Source of the DNA: Candidatus Segetimicrobium genomatis | GTDB lineage: Bacteria; Sysuimicrobiota; Sysuimicrobiia; Sysuimicrobiales; Segetimicrobiaceae | Assembly (NCBI GenBank): GCA_005883865.1 | Contig: VBAO01000281.1 | Span: 1-7,940 of the forward strand | Reading direction: 5' to 3' | Length of the DNA: 7,940 nt | In this document: piece by piece, positions 1-5,680 of the stretch | How positions within the stretch are numbered: the stretch's first letter is position 1 | Layout: each line of letters opens with the position of its first letter | The notes under the pieces: generated by a model | Databases searched by the model: none | Seen by the model: the letters and a program-made list of their open reading frames with translations, nothing else | Told to the model about the DNA's origin: nothing | Translations under genes and position numbers: made by a program

Positions 1-1351
1 CCTGGAAGAAATTTCGCTTGGCCGCCTCCACCGCCCCGCCCAGCTCGTCGATCCGCCGGAGGTAGGCCCAGATGCCGTCCTCGACGCGATTGGTGAGGCT
101 CTCCGCGAAGTAGCTCCCGGCGAGCGGGTCGATGGTGTTGGCGACGCCCGTCTCGTCGAGGATGATCTGCTGCGTGCGGAGCGCCACCTTCATCGCGAGC
201 TCCGACGGGATCGCGAGGGCCTCGTCCATGCCGTTGGCGTGGAGGCTCTGCGCGCCTCCGAGCACGGCCGAGAGGGCCTGGAGCGCCGTGCGGGCGACGT
301 TGTTGAGCGGTTCTTTGGCGGTCAGGCTGCTGCCCGCCGTCTGACAGTGGAACCGGAGGCGCATCGACTCCGGTTTCTGCGCGCCGAACCGCTCGCGCAT
401 GAGTCGCGCCCAGACCCGCCGCGCCGCGCGAAACTTCGCCACCTCCTCGAAGAAGTCGCGCTCGGCGATGAAGTAGAAGGCGAGGCGGGGCGCAAACTCG
501 TCCACGCTCAGTCCCTTCCGCGAGACCTCGTCCACGTAGGCGATGCCGTTGGCCAGGGTAAAGGCGGCCTCCTGGACCGCGGTCGCGCCGGCCTCGCGGA
601 TGTGATACCCGCTGATGTTGATCGGGTTGTAGTGCGGGAGGTGGCGCACGCTGTAGATGATCAGGTCCCGCACGATGCGCATGCCGGCCGGGATGGGGTA
701 CAGCCATTCTTTCTGCGCGATGTACTCCTTCAGGATGTCGGCCTGCACCGTCCCCGAGAGGGCGTCCCGGGGGATGCCGCGCCGGTCGGCGATCACCAGG
801 TACATCGCGAAGAGGATCCAGGCCGTGGGGTTGATCGTCATCGAGACGCTGATCCTGCCGATGTCGATCCCCTCGAGGATGCCGTCGAGGTCGTCGACGG
901 TGTCCACCGCGACCCCCTCGCGGCCCACCTCGCCGCGCGCCCTGGGATCGTCCGAGTCGACCCCCATGAGGGTCGGCATGTCGAAGTCGATCGAGATGCC
1001 GGTCTGGCCCTGCGCGATCAAGTACTTGAGCCGGGCGTTGGTATCGCCGGCCGTGCCGAACCCGGCGATCTGGCGCATCGTCCAGGGCCGGGACCGATAC
1101 ATGGTAGGGTAGGGGCCCCGGGTATACGGATAGCGGCCCGGAAACCCGATGTCCCTCAGATAGTCGCACCCCGCCACGTCGTCCGGGCCGTAGACGCGCT
1201 CGACGGGAAGCCCGGACAACGATTCGAATCGGTCCCGGCGCTCCGGGCGCTGCGCGAGGGACTGGCCGAGCTCACGGGCCGTCCACTCGGCCCTGGCATC
1301 GGCCAAAGCGGCGGGGTCGGGGGAATGGCTCCGGCGTTCCGTCGTTGCCAC
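1..1351 (-). CDS. hcmA: Acyl-CoA mutase large subunit, 2-hydroxyisobutyryl-CoA mutase type (partial, C-terminus off window)
   Basis: This is the large (substrate-binding, TIM-barrel) subunit of a coenzyme-B12-dependent carbon-skeleton mutase of the methylmalonyl-CoA mutase family; 450 codons are visible of the roughly 560 usual for subunits whose B12-binding domain is a separate protein. Family motifs seen: RGPYPTMY (residues 78-85), RPWTMRQ (88-94), FDMPT (123-127), QADILKE (203-209) and ISGYH ending at His250, the conserved active-site histidine. Specificity residues differ from true methylmalonyl-CoA mutase. The Tyr89 position is Ile95, the Arg207 position is Gln213, and the residue before FDMPT is Asp122 where methylmalonyl-CoA mutase has Ala. 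From memory of the published enzyme, these match Ile90, Gln208 and Asp117 of 2-hydroxyisobutyryl-CoA mutase, all with the same offset of five. That enzyme interconverts 2-hydroxyisobutyryl-CoA and 3-hydroxybutyryl-CoA. The GTG start at 1351 is chosen because GGAGGT lies 6 nt upstream. The small subunit is not in the window. Family assignment is near certain; substrate is an inference. Confidence 0.92.
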   Translation of the reverse strand, partial: MATTERRSHSPDPAALADARAEWTARELGQSLAQRPERRDRFESLSGLPVERVYGPDDVAGCDYLRDIGFPGRYPYTRGPYPTMYRSRPWTMRQIAGFGTAGDTNARLKYLIAQGQTGISIDFDMPTLMGVDSDDPRARGEVGREGVAVDTVDDLDGILEGIDIGRISVSMTINPTAWILFAMYLVIADRRGIPRDALSGTVQADILKEYIAQKEWLYPIPAGMRIVRDLIIYSVRHLPHYNPINISGYHIREAGATAVQEAAFTLANGIAYVDEVSRKGLSVDEFAPRLAFYFIAERDFFEEVAKFRAARRVWARLMRERFGAQKPESMRLRFHCQTAGSSLTAKEPLNNVARTALQALSAVLGGAQSLHANGMDEALAIPSELAMKVALRTQQIILDETGVANTIDPLAGSYFAESLTNRVEDGIWAYLRRIDELGGAVEAAKRNFFQ

Positions 1352-1388
1352 GCGCGCACCTCCGCCTCGAAAGGCCGTTGTAGGCCTG

Positions 1389-1418
1389 AGTATAGGAAGA
1401 TGGCCGTGGCAGCGTCAA
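1389..1418 (-). promoter_or_regulatory. Sigma70-type promoter of the acyl-CoA mutase gene
   Basis: On the minus strand, TTGACG (1418-1413) and TATACT (1394-1389) are separated by 18 nt. Transcription would begin near 1382, leaving a leader of about 31 nt that contains the GGAGGT ribosome site before the GTG start at 1351. It lies back to back with the antitoxin promoter; the two -35 elements are only 13 nt apart. Confidence 0.6.
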
Positions 1419-1431
1419 GGCGGCGCGGGCG

Positions 1432-1460
1432 TTGACTGGTCGAGTCCATGTGGCTATAAT
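1432..1460 (+). promoter_or_regulatory. Near-consensus sigma70 promoter of the antitoxin gene, with embedded dyads
   Basis: TTGACT (1432-1437), a 17-nt spacer and a perfect TATAAT (1455-1460) stand out in an otherwise GC-rich sequence. The -10 sits inside the odd palindrome CTATAATAG (1454-1462). Just downstream is a CATAT...ATATG inverted repeat (1464-1468 and 1481-1485). Phd/YefM antitoxins commonly repress their own promoter by binding such dyads, so these are plausible operator sites; binding itself is not shown. Confidence 0.7.
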
Positions 1461-1500
1461 AGTCATATATATTTCCATGCATATGTGTGCCCATCGAGAC

Positions 1501-1510
1501 GGGAGGAGGT
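1501..1510 (+). promoter_or_regulatory. Strong Shine-Dalgarno that fixes the antitoxin start
   Basis: GGGAGGAGGT is followed after 7 nt by ATG at 1518. This favours 1518 over the in-frame upstream codon at 1485, and the family's N-terminal motif also begins exactly at 1518. Confidence 0.8.
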
Positions 1511-1517
1511 CGCGACA

Positions 1518-1805
1518 ATGAGGCGCGTGTCGATCGCTGACCTGAAGGCGCATTTGATCGAATACGTGGATGCGGCGAAGGCGGGTGAAGAAATCATCGT
1601 GACCGATCGCCAGAAGCCGGTGGCCAGGCTTGGCCCGGTCGGTGCACCACTGTGTCGGGACGCGCACATCACGGGGTTGATTCGCGCGGGACTGGCCCGG
1701 CCCGCGGTGCGCACCCTGTCACGAGAGTTCTGGGAGCGGTCGCGGCCCCGGGACCGTGAGGCTCGGGCACTGGCAGGGCTCATCGCCGAACGGACAGAGG
1801 GTTGA
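1518..1805 (+). CDS. Phd/YefM-family antitoxin, toxin partner missing
   Basis: A 95-residue protein. Its N-terminus has the Phd/YefM pattern: VSIADLKAHL (residues 4-13), then AGEEIIVTD and KPVARLGPV, which form the DNA-binding and dimerisation fold. The charged C-terminal half (FWERSRPRDREAR and LAGLIAERTEG) is where such antitoxins bind and neutralise a PIN-domain (VapC) RNase toxin. The protein should act in the cytoplasm as toxin neutraliser and autorepressor. A vapC gene would normally start at or overlap the antitoxin stop. Here the sequence after the stop gives only a few codons before an IS607-type fragment begins, so the antitoxin appears orphaned. It has its own near-consensus promoter and a strong ribosome site, so it is probably still expressed. 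The family call is firm; the assumption that the lost toxin was VapC rests on the usual pairing. Confidence 0.85.
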   Translation: MRRVSIADLKAHLIEYVDAAKAGEEIIVTDRQKPVARLGPVGAPLCRDAHITGLIRAGLARPAVRTLSREFWERSRPRDREARALAGLIAERTEG

Positions 1806-1834
1806 TAGCAAATTGCTGGATTTGTAGACAAAGG

Positions 1835-2047
1835 GCCCAGGGACGGCGCGTGGTCGTCACCGATCCCGGAGAGACGACGGACGACCTCGAGCGGGAGATG
1901 GTGGATGCCCTCACGGCGTTCTGTGCTCGCCTGTATGGGCGCTGGTCGGCGCGGACCCGGGCGCTCCGCGCGCTGACCGCGACCCGGACGGCCACACAGC
2001 GTCGTCCACGGCGGCGCCTGCCTCCGCCCGACGAACTCCGGCGATGA
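1835..2047 (+). pseudogene. tnpA: IS607-family serine recombinase TnpA, C-terminal remnant
   Basis: About 70 codons read as the tail of an IS607-type serine recombinase: RRVVVTDPGE, then TDDLEREMVDALTAFCARLYG and the basic SARTRALRA. The LTxFCARLYGR-type motif is characteristic of the C-terminus of this family. The N-terminal MerR-like helix-turn-helix and the catalytic domain with the active serine are absent (full proteins are about 190-220 residues), so the fragment cannot catalyse recombination. The frame stays open upstream to a TTG at 1802, but those residues do not resemble the family. Its TGA stop overlaps the tnpB start as ATGA (2044-2047), showing the ancestral translational coupling is preserved. 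Confidence 0.8.
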
Positions 2048-3560
2048 TGCAGCGCAGCTTCGCCACCCGGCTCTCTCGAGATTCCGACCGGGATTCGCTC
2101 TTGGATGCCTACGCCGACCTCTACGGGCGCGCGGAGCGGACACTATTCGCCCGCCTGTGCGCTGGCGATCCACTCGCAGTAACAAAGCGGGCGTTCCTGC
2201 CTAGCTTCGGCCTCACCGCGCGCCAGTTCAATGCGCTGGCCGCGACCGTGAAGGGCAAGATTGCCTCGATCAAGGAACGCCGTCCGGGCCTGATCAGGAA
2301 CCTCGAGCGGCGCATCGCGCGAGCCAGGAAAGTGCTCGCCAAGATCCCCCGGGGGACCGGCAAGCATCATCAGAAGCACCGGCGGCTCGCGATCCTGGAG
2401 CAGCGCCTGGGTGCGCTCAGGGCCGACGGTGCCGCTGGCCGCGTCCCCTTGTGCTTCGGCTCCCGGAAACTGTTCCGCCGGCAGTTCGCCTTGGCCGCCA
2501 ATGGCTACGCCTCGCACGACGCTTGGCGGCGCGAGTGGCGTGCCGCACGGTCCAATCAATTCTTCGTGCTCGGCTCCAAAGACGAGACCGCTGGCTGCCA
2601 GGGCTGCGTGGCCACCGTCGAAGCCGATGGGAGCCTGACCCTGCGGCTGCGCCTGCCGAATGCGCTGGCGGCCTGCGGGCCGCATCTTATGATCCCCGGC
2701 CTCCGATTCGCATACGGCCACGATGCGATCGTCGCCGCGATCGGCCGGAATCTTTCGCCTGAAAGGCATGACGGGGAAGCCATTTCGTGGCGATTCGTGC
2801 ATGACCGCAAGGGCTGGCGCGTGCTGGCGACGGTGTCGGTCTCACCAGGCAAGCGGATCAGCCTTGAGGGGACCGGGGTCGTCGCCGTTGACCTGAACGA
2901 GGACCACCTGGCGGTGACGGACCTGGATCGGTTCGGCAATCCGATCGCGTCATACCGAGTGTCGTGTGCGACCCGTGGCAAGACTCACAACCAGGCCGCC
3001 GCCATCATCGGAGCAGCAGTGGCTCAAGTGGTCACATATGCTTGTCTGTGCCAAAAGCCCCTGGTGGCCGAAAGACTCGACTTTGAGGCGAAGAAGACAG
3101 AGTTGGAGCAGCCTTCGCCTACGCGACGTTCCACGCGATCCTTCAAGCGAGATGCTATGATGCAGGGATCGCGGTCGATCGTGTCACACCCACATACACC
3201 TCCGTGATCGGCCAACACAAGTTTGCCGATCGCTACGGTCTCTCACGGCATCAGGCCGCCGCCTGCGCCATCGGGCGGCGAGGGATGCATCTCGCCGAGC
3301 GACCCACCCGCCGTCTGGGCGACCACGTCACCTTCCCGCTACCCGTGAGGAATCGCGGGAAGCATGTGTGGTCGTTCTGGCGGGCGGTGGCCCGGCGGGA
3401 AGCGGCGCTTCGAGCGCGCGGACGGCCGAGCTCCATAGGAGCCCGATCCTCGCCGGCACCGGCTCCGAGTTGTCGACGGGGCACGGCCTGGCGTGCGATG
3501 CGTTCGCCCGCTGCCGGTGGGACTCCGGCACGCGAATCGTCAGCAACGCTGTTCGGCTGA
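2044..3560 (+). pseudogene. tnpB: TnpB-like (IS200/IS605 OrfB-related) RuvC nuclease gene, broken by a frameshift
   Basis: The first frame (2044-3207) begins MMQRSF, passes a lysine/arginine-rich helical region (residues about 70-120), and carries RuvC-I as VVAVDLNEDHLAV (Asp283) and RuvC-II as LVAERLDFEAKK (Glu343). Homology then leaves this frame near 3100-3110 and resumes in another: FAYATFHAIL from 3111, YTSVIGQHKFADRYGL, and HQAAACAIGRRGM, ending at 3560 after the conserved-looking HVWSFWRAVARR. One indel, or a short deletion, separates the two parts. TnpB proteins are RNA-guided nucleases that promote retention of IS200/IS605/IS607 elements. Where canonical TnpB has the RuvC-III aspartate in a DxNAAxNI motif, this copy reads HQAAACAI, with His in that position. 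The tail from 3328 is overlapped on the other strand by the reductase read-through. The frame break could be a mutation, programmed shifting or an assembly error. Confidence 0.85.
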
Positions 3561-4500
3561 CGTCTTTCCACTGCGGACGCATCCCAAATGTCCGCAGAAT
3601 TAGGAACGGTCGATGAGATTCTGGGACGGAAGCATCCGGCCAGCCAGCCCCTATCCCGCGAGGTCGGCGATCACCGCCCAGGCCCCGGTTCATCGCGATC
3701 TGGTACAGCTGGGCGGCGAGCGCGCCGCCCAAGAGCGGCATCCCCACCGACCGGCCGGTCTCCATGACGATCCCCATGTCCTTGTGGTACAGCCGGGTCC
3801 TGAACCCCGGCTCGAAGTTGCGGTCGAGCATCCGCTGCCCGTGCAACTCGAGCACCCGGCTCTGTGCGAACCCGCCGAGGAGCGCGGCCCGGACCTTGGC
3901 CGGATCGACCCCGGCCTTGCGCGCCATCGTCAGCGCCTCGGCAACGCCGAGCAGGGTGAGCGACAGCACGAGCTGGTTGCATGCCTTCGTGACCTGCCCC
4001 GCCCCGATCTCCCCGAGGTGCACGATCAGCCGCCCCAGTTTCTGAAACACCGGCAGCACGCGTTCGAACACCTCCGGCTTGCCGCCCACCATGATCGACA
4101 GGGTCGCCTCGATCGCCCCTTTTTCCCCCCCGGAGACCGGGGCATCGAGCATCTCCACCCCGCGCTCGGCGAGTTTGCGCGCGACCTCGCGGGTCGCCAC
4201 CGGTGAGATCGTGCTCATGTCCACGACGACGCTCCCGGGCCGGGCGCCGTGGAGCACGCCGTTCGATCCCAGCATCACCTCGAGGACGTCCGGGGTGTCC
4301 GCCACCATCGTGATCGTGATATCGCTCCGGGATGCCATCTCCCGGGGGGAGTCCGCGGCCGCCGCGCCCCGCTCCACGAGCGCGGCCGTTTTCCCGCGCG
4401 TGCGGTTCCAGACCGTGACCGCGTACCCGGCGTCCACCAGGTGCCCGGCCATGGGGCGGCCCATGATGCCCAGGCCGATGAAGCCGATGCGTTCGCTCAC
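3328..4500 (-). CDS. NAD(P)-dependent beta-hydroxyacid dehydrogenase (3-hydroxyisobutyrate dehydrogenase / tartronate semialdehyde reductase family), C-terminus apparently frameshifted
   Basis: The N-terminal Rossmann fold has the dinucleotide motif GFIGLGIMGRPMA (residues 6-18). The family's substrate loop is DAPVSGGEKGA (119-129), and the catalytic lysine is Lys172 in GAGQVTKACNQL. HKDMGI (239-244) is the second conserved basic/acidic site. The enzyme oxidises or reduces a small beta-hydroxyacid with NAD(P) in the cytoplasm; the motifs do not separate 3-hydroxyisobutyrate, tartronate semialdehyde and related substrates. Family members end at about 290 residues. Here similarity stops near residue 275 (NRGLG) and the frame runs on for more than 100 unrelated, Arg/Pro-rich residues into the IS607 remnant. 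Another frame reads AVIADLAG and a TAG stop at 3653-3651, like the normal family end, so an indel near the C4 run at 3683-3686 is likely. The GTG start at 4500 has GAGGTG and GAGGG sequences close upstream. Confidence 0.88.
   Translation of the reverse strand: MSERIGFIGLGIMGRPMAGHLVDAGYAVTVWNRTRGKTAALVERGAAAADSPREMASRSDITITMVADTPDVLEVMLGSNGVLHGARPGSVVVDMSTISPVATREVARKLAERGVEMLDAPVSGGEKGAIEATLSIMVGGKPEVFERVLPVFQKLGRLIVHLGEIGAGQVTKACNQLVLSLTLLGVAEALTMARKAGVDPAKVRAALLGGFAQSRVLELHGQRMLDRNFEPGFRTRLYHKDMGIVMETGRSVGMPLLGGALAAQLYQIAMNRGLGGDRRPRGIGAGWPDASVPESHRPFLILRTFGMRPQWKDVSRTALLTIRVPESHRQRANASHARPCPVDNSEPVPARIGLLWSSAVRALEAPLPAGPPPARTTTHASRDSSRVAGR
3571..3597 (+). repeat. Perfect 8-bp inverted repeat (hairpin) just after tnpB
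   Basis: CTGCGGAC (3571-3578) and GTCCGCAG (3590-3597) are exact reverse complements around an 11-nt loop. It begins 10 nt after the tnpB stop and has no T-run after it, so it is a poor intrinsic terminator. In IS200/IS605 and IS607 elements the 3' end of tnpB and the following right end encode the guide (omega) RNA, whose scaffold contains stable stems. This is a candidate for such a stem, or for an IS end structure. Confidence 0.55.
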
Positions 4501-4522
4501 CTCGCCCTCACCTCGTTTCGCG

Positions 4523-4543
4523 ACCGTGGAGCACCTTCACGGT
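4523..4543. promoter_or_regulatory. Dyad in the divergent intergenic region, possible operator
   Basis: ACCGTG (4523-4528) and CACGGT (4538-4543) are exact inverted repeats with 9 nt between them. They lie between the divergent reductase and PhoU-like/winged-helix genes (gap 4501-4618), where a regulator could control both. No convincing -35/-10 pair was found in this gap, and no tandem Pho repeats; only a single CTTCACG lies here, overlapping the right arm. Confidence 0.3.
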
Positions 4544-4618
4544 AATGCGCGACGATGCGCGCCGTTTCCTGTCATGCTGCAGAGGAATCCCGGGGGAAGG
4601 TGGCCAACTCATGGTGTC

Positions 4619-5548
4619 GTGAACAAGTCAACCGCGCCCCTCGCGTCCAAAGACACGGAGCCGAAGTTCAGTCTGCAGAGCGAGATGGCCGGAACCATCC
4701 TCGAAGCCGCCGGGGTGCTGGCCTCGGGGTTTGCGGGAGGGATCACGTGGTCGGAGGCCTGGCAGACCATCCGGGACCTGGAGCACAAAGGGGACGCGAT
4801 CGCCCGGGACCTCTTTGAGGCCCAGATGGCCCCGGGAGCCCTCCCGGACGGAGAGCTCGTCCAGAAGCTGACGGGGTATCTCGACGATGTCCTGGACGCC
4901 ATCGAGGCGGCCGCGGCGCGTCTGGCGATCCACCGCATCAAGCGGCCCCTGCCCGCCGCGCGCGAGATGGGAGAGATCGTGCTCGAATCCGCGCAGCAAC
5001 TCAACGACGCGATGCACGCGCTGCAGGAGATGCACGACGTCTTTCCCCACACCCGCGCGCTGCACCGGCTGGAAAACCGCGGCGACGACGTCCTGCGCGA
5101 GGCGATCGAGGGCTTGTTCGCCGGGCGGGCCAGCGCGAAGGAGATCATCAAGTGGAAGGACATCTGCGAAACCCTGGAGGCCAGCACCGATCGGTGCGAG
5201 GACATCGCCAACGTGCTTGAGACGATGGTCGTTCAGGCCGGGGCGGAGGATCGACTCGTGGCCAACCGATTGGTCATGGACATCGCCGCCCATGCCGCGA
5301 CGGCGGCGGGAGAGGAGATTCTTCTCTCGGCCAAGGAGTTCGACCTGCTGCACCTCCTGCTGCGCCACCAGGGCAAGATCGTCCGGCGCGAGCGCCTCCT
5401 GGGGGAGGTCTGGGGGCCCGATTACTTCGGGGATACGCGGACGCTCGACACCCATATCGCCTGGCTCCGGAAGAAGGTCGAGTCGAAGGGCGGGATTCGG
5501 ATCACCGCCGTGCGCGGGGTCGGGTACCGCCTCGATCCCCGCGACTGA
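4619..5548 (+). CDS. DUF47/PhoU-like domain fused to an OmpR/PhoB-type winged-helix DNA-binding domain
   Basis: A 309-residue soluble protein. Residues about 15-207 form an all-helical DUF47 (PhoU_div) domain with PhoU-family acidic motifs: DLEHKGDAI (Glu55, Asp59), YLDDVLDAIE (Asp89/90, Asp93), LENRGDDVL (Glu152, Asp156) and STDRCEDIANVLE (Asp191, Asp195), which in this family coordinate metal ions. Residues about 213-306 are a complete Trans_reg_C domain: the N-terminal strand region (RLVMDIAA, GEEILLSAKEFDLL), VRRERLLGEVWG, recognition-helix region DTRTLDTHIAWLRKKV, and the C-terminal wing VRGVGYRLD. There is no receiver domain and no phospho-acceptor site. Both domains have intact borders, so this looks like a true fusion, not a chance read-through. 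DUF47 proteins usually stand alone beside Pit phosphate transporters. Upstream of mgsA and pstS, this suggests a phosphate-responsive transcription factor (inference). The GTG start at 4619 fits the domain start, but its ribosome site (GGGGGAAGG) is 18 nt away; ATG at 4574 is the alternative. Confidence 0.88.
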   Translation: MNKSTAPLASKDTEPKFSLQSEMAGTILEAAGVLASGFAGGITWSEAWQTIRDLEHKGDAIARDLFEAQMAPGALPDGELVQKLTGYLDDVLDAIEAAAARLAIHRIKRPLPAAREMGEIVLESAQQLNDAMHALQEMHDVFPHTRALHRLENRGDDVLREAIEGLFAGRASAKEIIKWKDICETLEASTDRCEDIANVLETMVVQAGAEDRLVANRLVMDIAAHAATAAGEEILLSAKEFDLLHLLLRHQGKIVRRERLLGEVWGPDYFGDTRTLDTHIAWLRKKVESKGGIRITAVRGVGYRLDPRD

Positions 5549-5577
5549 GGCCGCGTCCGCTGGGAATTCCGGCTATG

Positions 5578-5606
5578 CTTCACCCGTTCTTCACTCTCGG
5601 TTAACC
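5578..5606 (+). promoter_or_regulatory. Pho-box-like array of three direct repeats upstream of mgsA
   Basis: CTTCACC (5578), CTTCACT (5589) and GTTAACC (5600) are heptamers spaced at exactly 11 bp with 4-nt gaps, the arrangement bound by tandem PhoB/PhoP-type winged helices. An extended -10 element follows after a short gap. The same heptamer type and period occur upstream of pstS. Confidence 0.72.
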
Positions 5607-5612
5607 TCGATC

Positions 5613-5621
5613 TGGTAGGCT
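5613..5621 (+). promoter_or_regulatory. Extended -10 element of the mgsA promoter
   Basis: TGGTAGGCT contains the TGn extension and a TANNNT hexamer (5616-5621). It begins 9 nt (hexamer) after the last Pho-like repeat, which is where activators of this type replace a -35 element. No good -35 is seen. Transcription would start near 5628. Confidence 0.5.
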
Positions 5622-5665
5622 CGACCCGGCCGGGGCCCCGCGGCTCCGCCGGCACATCCCACTGC

Positions 5666-5673
5666 AGGGAGGA
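5666..5673 (+). promoter_or_regulatory. Ribosome binding site that sets the long mgsA start
   Basis: AGGGAGGA is followed after 7 nt by ATG at 5681. It supports the start with a 35-residue N-terminal extension over the in-frame ATG at 5786, where homology to the core enzyme begins. Confidence 0.7.
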
Positions 5674-5680
5674 TGGATCG

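Larger units (their letters stand above)
1823..3597 (+). mobile_element. Degenerate IS607-family element (tnpA remnant, frameshifted tnpB, 3' hairpin)
   Basis: The order serine-recombinase TnpA followed by TnpB on one strand, with overlapping stop and start codons, is the IS607 arrangement. TnpA keeps only its C-terminal tail and TnpB carries a frameshift, so the element should not move by itself. IS607 elements lack terminal inverted repeats and make no clear target duplication, so the ends cannot be set from the sequence. The left limit lies between the antitoxin stop (1805) and the start of TnpA homology (about 1835). The right limit lies past the tnpB end (3560) and probably past the hairpin at 3571-3597, but before the reductase's apparent native stop near 3651. 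The stated limits are approximate. Confidence 0.75.

Noticed and set aside
239..1435. 398-codon open frame on the plus strand antisense to the mutase
   Set aside because: Arg/Pro/His-rich with no family motif. The minus strand over the same bases encodes a clear mutase subunit; long antisense frames are expected in GC-rich coding DNA.
1463..2185. Minus-strand open frame across the antitoxin and tnpA remnant
   Set aside because: Arg/Ser/Pro-rich shadow of two recognisable plus-strand frames with no motif of its own.
4569..4575. CTGTCAT, identical to an E. coli Pho-box half site, upstream of the fusion regulator
   Set aside because: It is single, with no second copy 11 bp away on either side, and the boxes in this window use a different heptamer (CTTMACM).
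4079..4618. Upstream extension of the fusion-regulator frame back to 4079
   Set aside because: The extra 180 residues are antisense to the reductase and show no domain; the DUF47 domain begins just after the GTG at 4619.
5626..5652. GC-rich dyads (GGGGCCCC, CCGGC...GCCGG) in the mgsA leader
   Set aside because: Such dyads are common by chance at this base composition; there is no T-run and no riboswitch-like conservation I can recognise.
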